Shown in pieces: positions 1-8,165 of a stretch of 64,000 bases of DNA. The stretch is from Clostridiales bacterium (GTDB lineage: Bacteria; Bacillota; Clostridia; Lachnospirales; Lachnospiraceae). Made by a program: the position numbers and the translations under genes. The DNA is taken from positions 79,052 to 143,051 of the forward strand of contig DUNO01000007.1 in assembly GCA_012839295.1 (NCBI GenBank). Reading direction: 5' to 3'. The first letter of the stretch is position 1, and each line of letters begins with the position of its first letter. The notes beneath the pieces were generated by a model. The model was not told the DNA's origin and made no database searches. It saw nothing but the letters and a program-made list of their open reading frames with translations.

Positions 1-66
1 AAACAAGCATTGTTAGTTGCGCCACAAATATAATGAGGAGTTTGATTTACTCCTTGCTGGGAAAGA

Positions 67-204
67 TTATGAATTCTTTTGGATATATATTTTTAATGCT
101 TTAATTGCTAAAAACAGAGCGTACATTACTTCTACAACTAAAACCATTATTATTCCATAAAAAAGTATAACCACTAAAGACCAAAAGCCTATTACACTAT
201 TCAT
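67..204 (-). CDS. Small single-span membrane protein (45 aa), hypothetical
   Basis: A 45-codon reading frame begins at an ATG preceded by a strong GGGGGAG ribosome binding site about 9 bases upstream. The product is almost one hydrophobic helix (residues 4-37, with FWSLVVILFYGIIMVLVV inside) followed by a short basic tail ending KNS. This is typical of small clostridial membrane proteins of unknown function. I do not recognise a family. The gene stands alone on the minus strand and reads away from the LysM/GH18 gene. The good ribosome binding site and the clean transmembrane pattern are the only support. Confidence 0.5.
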   Translation of the reverse strand: MNSVIGFWSLVVILFYGIIMVLVVEVMYALFLAIKALKIYIQKNS

Positions 205-327
205 CTTATTTCTCCCCCTTTTTGTCCTTTAACTATATTTTAACATTAATATTGGTAAAATGGAATATATATTTGTTAATAACTGGCGGATTCTACAAAT
301 ATTCAATTCCCGCTATCCACTTAACAT

Positions 328-366
328 AAAAACAGCAGCGATGTCCCACTGGATGCTGCTGTTTTA
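328..366 (-). terminator. Rho-independent terminator after the LysM/GH18 gene
   Basis: AAACAGCAGC pairs with GCTGCTGTTT across a 15-base loop, with A-rich and T-rich flanks on either side. It lies just beyond the stop codon of the minus-strand LysM gene. It could work in both directions. Confidence 0.75.
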
Positions 367-378
367 TTATATGACCCA

Positions 379-1659
379 TCATAAAATCTTCTCAATCACA
401 TACTCCGCATTAATAAGCAACCAGAGATATGCCACAAAATACGTAATATTCCATATCGCAACGCCCTGTAACCTGTACTCCTGTGAATATGCGATCCAGG
501 GGTAAAGACTTCTGGCATCTTTAAACCACGCCATATACTCGTGCCCTCTATCTACATACTGGAAAAAGGAGGAATGGGACGGCTCGTTAAATTGAATGAC
601 GGAGCCCGTATCACTGGCCAACCTTCTTGCAGAGTTATAGTTTAAAAAATTTGCATTGATTATGGCTGAAAAATAAGGAAATTCCCAGAGATAGCCGACA
701 TTTGAAATCCCCAGCATACACTTTTCGGGAGGTATCAGCCTCATCGCATTCCTTAAGGTCTGTAAAATAGCATTAAAAGGCAGCGTGCTTATAGGAAGAT
801 TGCTCTGAAACCTCCAGGCATAGGTCAGCAGATATAATACATTGTCTGCAGTCTGGCTTAAGCCCGTATAATCAACGCCTCCATAGATAAGCCCCGTTGA
901 TACTTCAAAGGTGCTGGGCGCTATTGTAACCGTTACAGTAAAGCCTTCGCTGTTTAAACGTTTCCTGATTTTTCCGATAAGCTCCACATAGGGCTGCTTA
1001 TCCTGGGGCTCTATGAAGGGCGTATTAATATTTATCCCAAGATACCCTTTGCTACGCAGGACATCCAAAATGCTATTTATGAAGGTATTCTGTACCTGTA
1101 TATCACTGATTAAGGTATGGGCTATCCTTTTATCAACCCCACTCTCCTCAATTGGTGCAGTTATGAACATAATAGGTACCACCTTATAGCTCTTGGCGAT
1201 CTGGATGATTTCCGTATCGTCAATATCAACCAGGCTTCCGGTTTGGGTAACCTCATAGGAGTAAATCGTCAGATACGTTAAATACGGTAAGGTTTTACGC
1301 AGGATATCCTTATCAATAAACGGGTATATGAATCCATTTGTTTTTATTGTCCCCGTTCTTCTTCCTTCATACCTTATGACCAGCGTTTCACCAATATAAA
1401 GCTCCCTGCCGGAAACATTAGGATTATTCCTCAGCAGCTCCATGGTATCCACACCCTGTGCTCTTGCAATACTCTCCAGGCTGTCCCCTTCCTGCACTAT
1501 ATAAGTCTGAACCGGCCTTATAATAACAAGCGCTTCCCCTATTACTAAATTATCCGGGTCTTCGATATCATTTTCTATCGATAATCTTTCGGGAGATACA
1601 CCGTAATAATCCGATATAGTATAAATCGTATCACCAGGCTGTACAATATGAATGTCCAT
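379..1659 (-). CDS. LysM-GH18 spore-type protein (SleL/YaaH-like), active site degenerate
   Basis: The protein has 426 residues from the chosen ATG, which encodes MDIHIVQPGDT; four more codons lie upstream but add nothing conserved. Two LysM peptidoglycan-binding modules occupy about residues 2-46 and 52-95. A glycoside hydrolase family 18 barrel of the SleL/YaaH spore-cortex type fills about 105-425. Family members are spore-cortex N-acetylglucosaminidases. There is no signal peptide, which is normal for these spore-layer enzymes. The barrel-strand motif that normally reads like NIDFEYI, with the catalytic Glu, is here GININTPFIEP, so the acid/base Glu appears to be Pro. The fold is probably kept while hydrolysis is lost or altered. 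I infer a role as a spore-wall binding protein. Confidence 0.8.
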   Translation of the reverse strand: MDIHIVQPGDTIYTISDYYGVSPERLSIENDIEDPDNLVIGEALVIIRPVQTYIVQEGDSLESIARAQGVDTMELLRNNPNVSGRELYIGETLVIRYEGRRTGTIKTNGFIYPFIDKDILRKTLPYLTYLTIYSYEVTQTGSLVDIDDTEIIQIAKSYKVVPIMFITAPIEESGVDKRIAHTLISDIQVQNTFINSILDVLRSKGYLGININTPFIEPQDKQPYVELIGKIRKRLNSEGFTVTVTIAPSTFEVSTGLIYGGVDYTGLSQTADNVLYLLTYAWRFQSNLPISTLPFNAILQTLRNAMRLIPPEKCMLGISNVGYLWEFPYFSAIINANFLNYNSARRLASDTGSVIQFNEPSHSSFFQYVDRGHEYMAWFKDARSLYPWIAYSQEYRLQGVAIWNITYFVAYLWLLINAEYVIEKIL

Positions 1660-1695
1660 TGCTGCCCTCAAATGATTTTTACAATATAATATTCC

Positions 1696-1863
1696 CTATC
1701 CTTCTAATCCGTTCCCACAATATTTGCACACCGGTTCCTGCCCTGCTGCAATTGTATTACTGGCTCCACAGCTTTCACATTCCACAACCCTCTGCCGGTT
1801 TTCCTGTACCTGTTGAGGTGCAAATGATTGCATTGATTGAAAGAAAGTATTATCCTCTTCCAT
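1696..1863 (-). CDS. Possible 55-aa zinc-ribbon protein
   Basis: The frame starts MEEDNTFFQSM and ends with a four-cysteine zinc ribbon, CESCG then CKYCG about 15 residues later. The stop codon precedes the LysM/GH18 start by about 35 bases. No good ribosome binding site precedes the ATG, and an in-frame stop lies ten codons upstream. It may therefore be a small real gene or the tail of a decayed longer one. The cysteine spacing is the only specific evidence. Confidence 0.4.
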   Translation of the reverse strand: MEEDNTFFQSMQSFAPQQVQENRQRVVECESCGASNTIAAGQEPVCKYCGNGLEG

Positions 1864-2136
1864 GTCATTATCCAAAGAATGCCTGTATCATATACGGCAA
1901 TCGCTCCCGGGAATAGCAGTGGCTCCCGTGCATACCCTTTTCCTTGAGCTTCTGCAAATGGGCAAAAATTATTTAGAATTAACGGAAAATTGCATCAACC
2001 ACCCAAACGATTTTTCGATTCGTATCTATGCACAAACCATATTAAGCTGCTTAGGGTTTTAAGGGTTAAGCCACATGCTAAAAGAATTGTCATATGGTTG
2101 AAGCCAGCCGCCTGTATATCCATAGGATGAGATAGA

Positions 2137-2182
2137 AGGGCTCCGGAATATGGATGCTAATCCCAACTATTCCGAAGCCTTT
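2137..2182 (-). terminator. Hairpin in the 1864-2239 gap, probable terminator
   Basis: AGGGCTCCGGAATA pairs with TATTCCGAAGCCTT over an 18-base loop. On the minus strand it follows the stop of the truncated URO-D gene. The rest of the 376-base gap holds no supported gene, only short broken frames such as a 21-codon one starting MHGSHCYS. Confidence 0.45.
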
Positions 2183-2239
2183 CCGCCCTGGTTCCTATCC
2201 AGGTTCCCCCTTTGATATCTCTTTTTTAGATTACCGCCA

Positions 2240-2891
2240 TTATTTTGTACAATTTAAAAATGCCTGCAGATTTTCCTTCTTTGCATTTAATGGTATCTCA
2301 CAGCCATTGCCAATAATAAATCCACCATTCATGGCCAGGCTCACCAATTTTTCGCAATAGTCCGTAATCTCCTTCACACTGCCAAAGGCAAAAAGTGATG
2401 CCGGCACATCACCGCGGATGCATTGGTGTCCGTGCAGGATCTCATAGGCCTTCTCAATATCCGTATCCCCGTCCAGCTCGATAATACATGTTCCATCCGG
2501 CAGCTCTGTCAGATAAGGGAGCATCGGAAGCCAGTTGCCATCGGCATGCAGCACCGGCGTAATATTCTTCTCAATCATCGCCATCATAATCTGCTTCAAA
2601 TAAGGCCAGGAGAACTCCTCAAACATATCCGGCGATATGAAGGAGGCCGAGGATCTCATGGCGAAGATGCCCACACGGTCCCCAGGCTTAGCACTTCGAA
2701 AGATCGTCTTGATCATATCCGGGTTTGCCCGCTCACAGGCCTGCTTTACCAGCTCAGGCTCATCATAGATGTCATAAAAGAACTGCTCCAGTCCCCTTGA
2801 CATGGAAAAGGTATCAAAGGGCGTTCCACAGCCCGTATGAAACATCATGGGAATTCCCCTTCCCTTTTCCCAATACTTCCATTTTGGTCAT
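2240..2891 (-). pseudogene. Truncated uroporphyrinogen-decarboxylase-like methyltransferase (URO-D/MtaA family)
   Basis: The frame from MMFHTGCGTPFDTF to the stop covers about 200 residues. It matches the C-terminal half of URO-D superfamily proteins, which usually have 340-400 residues, including the barrel segments VLHADGNW, IIELDGDTD and the final GGFIIGNGCEIP. Homology continues a few codons upstream (KWKYWEKGRGIP) and then meets a stop. A start codon with a GAGAGGTG-type ribosome binding site remains at 2889-2891 but in another frame. The simplest reading is a deletion that removed the N-terminal half and left promoter and start codon. Corrinoid methyl transfer is the usual role of such paralogues, not heme synthesis. 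The protein is probably not functional. Confidence 0.65.
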
Positions 2892-3002
2892 AATAAAAAC
2901 ACCTCTCCTTCCTTTGATAAAACAACTATCTGATAAGATAATTATAAGAAGAGGTGTTACTAAAGTAAACTTACTAGATATGCTGAAATCAATAACCAAA
3001 AG

Positions 3003-3560
3003 TTATACTTGAATATTTAAAAATATATCCTTAAACAAAGGTATCACCGGGTTCATATTCTTCCTCTCCCAAGCCATGACCGTATCTGTATCCGTAAGCT
3101 TAATATTCTCCAATATTTTTATGGCGGGATTCAAAGTTAAATAATTCATGGTATTTACAATCCCTACCCCAAGTCCGGCCTCCACACAGAGCATCACTGT
3201 TTCAAGGGAGGGGACATACCTGACATTCGGGTAGAACCCCCTCTTTTTGCAGTCGGCAATCAGCATTCTGCTTCCTGCATAGGAATCCCTTTCGTCAATC
3301 AGGATAAAATGCTCCTCCTTTAAATCCTCCCAGCCTGTGACCACTTTCTTACTGAGGGGATGCTTCTCAGAAACAGCAAACACAGTTTTACTTGTCGTTA
3401 TTTTCTCTATGTAATACTTTTCCCCATCATCAATATCAAAGTCCAGGGAAATACCAATATCCAGGGTTCCCTCCTCCAGCTTGCCCCGAATTCCCGAGAA
3501 GGTATCCCGGTATAAGAAGATAGCAATATTGTATTCATACTGCCCCCTATCCGCCAACAT
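3003..3560 (-). pseudogene. LysR-type regulator fragment (effector domain only)
   Basis: The 185 codons match the periplasmic-binding-like effector domain of LysR regulators, with ITTSKTVFAVSEKHPLS and VEAGLGVGIVNTMNYL as typical segments. The N-terminal helix-turn-helix and linker (about 90 residues) are missing. The frame upstream runs into a stop six codons before the first ATG. It cannot bind DNA in the usual way. It sits 110 bases upstream of the truncated URO-D gene on the same strand, so both may have belonged to one regulator-target pair damaged together. Confidence 0.65.
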
Positions 3561-3858
3561 GGCCTCTCCGCTTCACACTCAAACCTCCCCCTAATTATAT
3601 CCTCTCTACAAGAATAAGTAAACACACATACTCCGAACTCCAAAAACCCCATACATTCATCTCACACTTAACTCCCCTCACTCTTTCTATAAAAATCTCC
3701 TTTGTACGACAATTGACAATCCCTTCTGTTTCATAATACAATTCCCTGAAGGACTATGTCACCGAGCTGCGAATGCGCATTCATTTTCCTTGTATCTAAT
3801 CATATTCTTCCAGGGTAGCTAATAAAATGTACTAACCATACATATCTTTGGAGGAATT
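3561..3858. other. Gene-free stretch between LysR fragment and spoIID
   Basis: No coding frame is supported here. The right end supplies the TTGGAGGAATT ribosome binding site of spoIID. A CATACATAT string at 3836-3844 resembles a sigma-E -10 element, but no matching -35 lies at the right distance and it would leave almost no leader. Confidence 0.5.
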
Positions 3859-4824
3859 ATGAAAAAGCTTCTAATAAAAACTATCCTTGTCAGCATTGTC
3901 GTGCTTTTGCTTCCTTTCCTGCTTACCCTGGTATTTTCCAGGCAGGATAATACCGCTGCCGGTTCCATAAAAGCAGAAGTCTTTGAAATATATTATGAAG
4001 CCGGTGGAATGGAAACCGGACTTTCCTTTGATGAATACCTGCTCGGCGTCATCGCCGCCAACATGCCTGCAAGCTATCAGATGGAGGCCTTAAAAGCACA
4101 GGCCATCATCGCCAGAACCTATGCCCTGTATAATATATCCGTGCTGTCCCAGGAAAATCCGGGTCAGACACGCTTTTCCGCCTCCGAGCTGGGGCTGCCC
4201 TATATTGGTTTGGATGACCTTAAAAAGCTTTGGAATTCTGAGAATTATACCTACTACTTCTCTAAAATAGAAAATGCGGTTTACGCCACGGACAACGAGG
4301 TACTTGTCTACCGGAACGACTTAATCCTCCCCGTGTTCTTTGACACTGGCTCCGGTTTTACAAGAAACGCCTCCGAGGCCTGGGGTGTCAATATTCCCTA
4401 TTTAACAAGCGTAGCCAGCAAACAGGACGTCACCTCCACCAACTACCTGTCCATTGAAGAATATGCGGTGAAGGATCTGATTGACCTGCTGGGCAAATAT
4501 TATTCCAACCTGAAATTAAGTGAGGATAACTTCTTTGAAGAAGTGAGCATTACATCACGGGACAGCGCCGGATACGTACTAAAAATAAACCTTGGCAGCC
4601 TCACCCTTTCCGGGGAGGAATTTGCCAAGGTGCTTGGGTTGTCATCCAACCATTTTTATATCGAGGAATATGGGGACCATGTGCGCGTTGTCTGCAATGG
4701 TGACGGCCACGGGGTAGGTCTTAGCCAGTATGGCGCAAATGCAATGGCGGAGGAAGGCTCCTCCTATAAAGACATCCTGGAATATTATTATACCGGGGTT
4801 ACCTTTGCCCGTTTATCCTACTGA
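3859..4824 (+). CDS. spoIID: SpoIID-type sporulation lytic transglycosylase
   Basis: The 321-residue protein starts with an N-terminal membrane anchor (KKLLIKTILVSIVVLLLPFL) and carries the SpoIID/LytB domain. The hallmark segment SFDEYLLGVIAANMPASYQ followed by ALKAQAIIARTYALYN lies at about residues 54-95, and the C-terminal block GDGHGVGLSQYGANAMAEEG near 290-312. SpoIID degrades glycan strands without stem peptides during engulfment, acting with SpoIIP and SpoIIM in the mother-cell membrane. The ATG has a GGAGG ribosome binding site. The gene is monocistronic here and converges on mtnN with a 24-base gap. Confidence 0.9.
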   Translation: MKKLLIKTILVSIVVLLLPFLLTLVFSRQDNTAAGSIKAEVFEIYYEAGGMETGLSFDEYLLGVIAANMPASYQMEALKAQAIIARTYALYNISVLSQENPGQTRFSASELGLPYIGLDDLKKLWNSENYTYYFSKIENAVYATDNEVLVYRNDLILPVFFDTGSGFTRNASEAWGVNIPYLTSVASKQDVTSTNYLSIEEYAVKDLIDLLGKYYSNLKLSEDNFFEEVSITSRDSAGYVLKINLGSLTLSGEEFAKVLGLSSNHFYIEEYGDHVRVVCNGDGHGVGLSQYGANAMAEEGSSYKDILEYYYTGVTFARLSY

Positions 4825-4848
4825 CAAATGCCCTTTCCTATGCCCTTC

Positions 4849-5547
4849 TTACAGCCTTGCCAACAGCCCGCTGATCAATTTTACCGTATTCTTAATTGCT
4901 ATGCCCTCAAATTCGGAATATGCCATCTCCGCACTATGGTCTGCCTTATCGGAAATCGCACGTATAATCAGGAAGGGAATCTGGTTAAGGTATGCTGCCT
5001 GCGCAATTGCAGCGCCCTCCATCTCCGTACAATAGCCGTCAAAGTTCTGGATCAGCCATTCCTTCTTGCCACCATCAGAAATAAATTGGTCTCCGCTCAC
5101 AATTCTTCCCGTATGGATCCCCACCTCAGGAATCACCTCTTCGCACACCGCCTTTGCAAGGTCAACCAGCTTCTTGTCCGCCGGAAAGACGGAGCAATCC
5201 ATCCTGGGAATGATTCCCAACCCGTAGCCGAAGCCCGTAGCATCCATATCGTGCTGCAGGGTATCCGTTGACAGGACAATGTCGGCTATATCGATCTCAT
5301 TTCTCAGGGAACCAGCAACACCTGTATTGATTACTGCATCCACCTGATATAGATCAGCCAGAACCTGGGTGCAGACTGCCGCATTCACCTTACCGATGCC
5401 GCAGCGGACAATAACCACTTCCTTGCCCTGCAGCTTGCCCTCATAAAAATCCATTGCCGCAACTGTCCGGATCCTGACCTCCTGCATCTGCTCCTTTATG
5501 ATATGAACCTCTTCATCCATAGCTCCGATAATTCCAATTTTATTCAT
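4849..5547 (-). CDS. mtnN: 5'-methylthioadenosine/S-adenosylhomocysteine nucleosidase
   Basis: The 232-residue enzyme opens with MNKIGIIGAMDEEV. It carries the nucleosidase motifs VNTGVAG-like INTGVAGSLR, VSGDQFISD and EMEGAAIAQAAY, with the catalytic Asp in RAISDKAD near the C-terminus. It cleaves MTA and SAH to adenine and the thioribose or homocysteine ribose, feeding methionine salvage and the activated methyl cycle. An upstream TTG in frame is only three bases from the GGAG ribosome binding site, so the ATG at 5547 is preferred. Its leader contains the five-copy repeat at 5563-5683. It appears to be a single-gene unit. Confidence 0.93.
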   Translation of the reverse strand: MNKIGIIGAMDEEVHIIKEQMQEVRIRTVAAMDFYEGKLQGKEVVIVRCGIGKVNAAVCTQVLADLYQVDAVINTGVAGSLRNEIDIADIVLSTDTLQHDMDATGFGYGLGIIPRMDCSVFPADKKLVDLAKAVCEEVIPEVGIHTGRIVSGDQFISDGGKKEWLIQNFDGYCTEMEGAAIAQAAYLNQIPFLIIRAISDKADHSAEMAYSEFEGIAIKNTVKLISGLLARL

Positions 5548-5562
5548 TTTCAAATTCTCCTT

Positions 5563-5683
5563 GTTTTTAGGAGGATTTACCTCCCTGTTTTTTAGAAGGA
5601 TTTACCTCCCCGTTTTTAGAAGGGTTTACCTCCCCGTTTTAGGAGGATTTTACCTCCCTGTTTTAGGAGTACTTTTCCTCCTG
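5563..5683. repeat. 24-bp tandem repeat, five copies, in the mtnN leader
   Basis: Five diverged units start at 5563, 5587, 5612, 5636 and 5660. The consensus is close to GTTTTAGGAGGATTTACC followed by TCCCT. Each unit contains the small palindrome GGAGG-ATTTA-CCTCC, so both strands carry Shine-Dalgarno-like GGAGG. The array begins 16 bases upstream of the mtnN start codon. Confidence 0.85.
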
Positions 5684-5767
5684 GCATCTGCGGGTGGTAG
5701 TTCTATTTTACCGTACCTTAGTGGAAAATACAAACAGATTATGCTGTTCCTAAAGTCTTCCTTGAAA

Positions 5768-5805
5768 AAGGCTTTGGCCCTCCCTGGGGCAAGGCCTTGA
5801 TTTTT
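5768..5805 (+). terminator. GC-rich hairpin with T tract
   Basis: AAGGCTTTGGCCC pairs with GGGGCAAGGCCTT around a TCCCT loop and is followed by GATTTTT. No plus-strand gene ends nearby, so what it terminates is unclear. It may be part of the repeat-rich mtnN leader region. Confidence 0.45.
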
Positions 5806-5842
5806 CCTAAGGTAACGTTTTGGCCCTCCTCAAAGAGGACTT

Positions 5843-5864
5843 TGGGGTTTTGCCCCGTTTTTTT
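5843..5864 (+). terminator. Short GGGG/CCCC hairpin with seven T's
   Basis: GGGG-TTTTG-CCCC then G and seven T's forms a compact intrinsic terminator. It lies about 190 bases before the TSCPD gene. The rest of the 5548-6051 gap holds the tandem repeat and no supported gene. Confidence 0.5.
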
Positions 5865-6051
5865 CATTTTTTTCTGAAATTATTTATTTGCAAAAAAGAG
5901 TCAGGTGAGATACAATGAACTCGGTTATACCTGCCTGCCTTGTAGTCCAGGCCACGGCTCCCTTATTTGCATCTGCGGATACTTTTTCCGGGCTGCAGAA
6001 TACGGGAGGGTTAACCCATAAATCTACACCAAGGGAAAGAAAGGAAGTTAT

Positions 6052-6303
6052 ATGACATATAAGACTAAGGGAGTTTGCAGCCGCTCATTGGAATTTGAAA
6101 TTGATGAAGGTACGAACACAGTAACCGCATTGCATTTTAATGGGGGCTGTGATGGAAATGCAAGCGGAATCTCCCGGCTGGTTGTCGGTATGAAGGTAGA
6201 TGACGTAATCCAGAAGCTGGAGGGTATTACCTGCGGCTTCAAATCCACCTCCTGCCCGGACCAACTGGCAAAGGCATTAAAGGACTGGAGGGATCAAGGT
6301 TGA
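6052..6303 (+). CDS. TSCPD-domain protein (TIGR03905 family)
   Basis: The 83-residue product matches a small stand-alone TSCPD domain family. It has FNGGCDGNASGISRLVVGM in the middle and the signature STSCPDQLAKAL near the end. TSCPD domains were first seen at the C-terminus of ribonucleotide reductases; the stand-alone family has no proven function. The ATG follows an AAGGAAG ribosome binding site. The gene precedes murG by about 90 bases on the same strand and may be co-transcribed. Confidence 0.85.
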   Translation: MTYKTKGVCSRSLEFEIDEGTNTVTALHFNGGCDGNASGISRLVVGMKVDDVIQKLEGITCGFKSTSCPDQLAKALKDWRDQG

Positions 6304-6391
6304 AAGCAATAAAATTAATCAACGAAGGGGGGACCGGATCCATGCTGGCACTTTCATGGCGATTTGTGCAATAAGGAGCATGGACATACAC

Positions 6392-7456
6392 ATGAAACGT
6401 ATCGTCCTGACCGGAGGCGGAACTGCAGGGCACGTAACCCCCTGCATTGCACTGCTTCCAGAATTACAAAGAGAAGGCTTTGATATACAGTATATCGGTT
6501 CCTACGATGGAATTGAGCGCCGGTTAATCGAGGCCTACCATATACCCTACCACGGGATATCCTCCGGGAAGTTAAGAAGATATTTTGACCCGAAGAACTT
6601 TTCCGACCCTCTCAAGGTAGTAAAGGGATATTTTGAAGCCCGCAGGCTGTTGAAGGAGCTGAAGCCGGATATCATATTTTCCAAGGGGGGCTTTGTCACT
6701 GTTCCCGTCGTATATGCGGCCAAAAAGCATAGGATACCCGTAATAATCCATGAATCCGACATGACCCCTGGCCTTGCCAACCGGTTAGCCCTTCCCCATG
6801 CAACTAAGGTCTGCGCTAATTTTCCCGAAACCGTAAAATACCTTCCTGAAAATAAAGCCGTGCTAACGGGAACACCGATCCGTAAGGAGCTGTTCTCAGG
6901 CAACCGGATCAAGGGACTTAACTTCTGCAGCTTTACGGCAAATAAACCGGTCATCCTGGTTATTGGCGGAAGCACCGGCTCCAAGGCCATCAACGAAGCT
7001 GTCCGTGGCCTGCTGCCTACCCTGCTCCGGGATTACCAGGTCATCCATTTGTGCGGAAAGGGCAATCTGGATGAGCACTTCGAAAAGACGGAGGGCTATG
7101 TCCAATTTGAATATATTAAGGATGAATTAAGCGATTTATTCGCTGCGGCAGACCTGGTCATTTCCAGGGCAGGTGCCAATGCCATCTGTGAAATACTGGC
7201 ACTCCGTAAGCCGAATATCCTAATCCCCCTCCCTGCGGCCGCCAGCCGCGGTGACCAGCTCCTGAATGCAGAATCCTTTGAACGGCAGGGCTATTCCTAC
7301 GTATTAAAGGAAGAGAATCTGAGCCTGTCCGCCCTGATGGACGCGGTTAAGGATGTCCTTGGAAACAAGCAGGCTTATGTAAATGCTATGGGTAAAAGCG
7401 AGCTGAATAATTCCATTGCAACGATTATTAATATGATTAAAGAGGTTATGAAATAA
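6392..7456 (+). CDS. murG: MurG-type UDP-GlcNAc lipid I N-acetylglucosaminyltransferase
   Basis: The 354-residue GT-B enzyme adds GlcNAc to lipid I to make lipid II at the inner face of the membrane. The N-terminal glycine-rich loop reads GGGTAGHVTPCIALLPEL, the second domain starts VIGGSTGSKAINE, and the donor site block is SRAGANAICEILALRKP with GDQLLNAE. The chosen ATG follows AAGGAGC by about 12 bases; codons upstream are not conserved. It lies outside any dcw cluster, next to the TSCPD gene, so it may be a second copy. Confidence 0.85.
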   Translation: MKRIVLTGGGTAGHVTPCIALLPELQREGFDIQYIGSYDGIERRLIEAYHIPYHGISSGKLRRYFDPKNFSDPLKVVKGYFEARRLLKELKPDIIFSKGGFVTVPVVYAAKKHRIPVIIHESDMTPGLANRLALPHATKVCANFPETVKYLPENKAVLTGTPIRKELFSGNRIKGLNFCSFTANKPVILVIGGSTGSKAINEAVRGLLPTLLRDYQVIHLCGKGNLDEHFEKTEGYVQFEYIKDELSDLFAAADLVISRAGANAICEILALRKPNILIPLPAAASRGDQLLNAESFERQGYSYVLKEENLSLSALMDAVKDVLGNKQAYVNAMGKSELNNSIATIINMIKEVMK

Positions 7457-7518
7457 ATTCCGGTAGCCTATATGCATAGGATGATTATGTATTTGCTGCC
7501 CTATTGCTGATATAGAGA

Positions 7519-7589
7519 AAGAACTATGCCCTATCCCTTGTACACATCCTGATAGCTTTCAGCCGTGTACAAAAATAGCCATAGTTCTT
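7519..7589. terminator. Nested three-tier hairpin between convergent murG and HIT genes
   Basis: AAGAACTATG (7519-7528) pairs with 7580-7589. Inside it TTGTACAC (7538-7545) pairs with 7565-7572, and inside that CTGA pairs with TCAG. It sits between two convergent genes and probably terminates both, although it has only a short T-rich tail. Confidence 0.55.
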
Positions 7590-7612
7590 CTTTGTCTGGA
7601 CAAAATGCTGCC

Positions 7613-8026
7613 CTATAACCTTGCTGCAAGGGCTGCCGCCAAAGCTTGTGCCTCCCCGTCCCCATAGGCTCCGGGAGTCCATCCGAGGCTTATCCTGTCT
7701 CCCTGGTATCTCGGGATCAGGTGCAGGTGGAAATGGAACACGGTCTGTCCTGCCGCCTCTCCATTGTTCTGCAGCAGGTTAATTCCATCGCAGTTTAATT
7801 CTGCCTTTAAAGCCCTTGCCAGCTTACGTGCAACCAGCAATGCTTTTTCGGCCGTCCCGTCATCCAGCTCCAGGAGATTCTCGCAATGTCTTTTTGATAA
7901 CATAATCACATGTCCCCTGGCTGCCGGGGAAATATCCATGATGGCCTTAAAATCCTTGTCCTCATATACCGTTGCTGAAGGAATCTCCCCAGCGATTATC
8001 CTACAGAAAATACAGTTGTTCTGCAT
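7613..8026 (-). CDS. HIT-family nucleotide hydrolase
   Basis: The 137-residue protein has the histidine triad HFHLHLIPRY at about residues 98-107 and the N-terminal CIFCRIIAGEIPS that carries the first zinc cysteines of Hint-type members. Such enzymes hydrolyse adenylated or phosphoramidate nucleotides in the cytoplasm. The start has a GGAGGTGTGTT ribosome binding site. It is a single-gene unit converging on murG. Confidence 0.92.
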   Translation of the reverse strand: MQNNCIFCRIIAGEIPSATVYEDKDFKAIMDISPAARGHVIMLSKRHCENLLELDDGTAEKALLVARKLARALKAELNCDGINLLQNNGEAAGQTVFHFHLHLIPRYQGDRISLGWTPGAYGDGEAQALAAALAARL

Positions 8027-8165
8027 AACACACCTCCATTGTTTTACTTATTGCATTCTTTCTATTGTATAATTTACCAAAATTTGATAAAATGGTTTTG
8101 TTTCCAAATATTGAGATTTACTAACAAATAATGTTTTACTCGACATAATGAAAGGAGGTACCCCA

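Noticed and set aside
260..505. Plus-strand 81-codon frame at the left edge
   Set aside because: It runs across a terminator and antisense to the LysM/GH18 gene, with no ribosome binding site.
3836..3844. CATACATAT as sigma-E -10 element for spoIID
   Set aside because: No -35 element at the required spacing, and the transcript would begin at the ribosome binding site.
5561..5800. Plus-strand 79-codon frame rich in repeated FxxxLPVFRR-type units
   Set aside because: It is only the translation of the 24-bp tandem array; no start signal is present and the repeats are not a multiple of three throughout.
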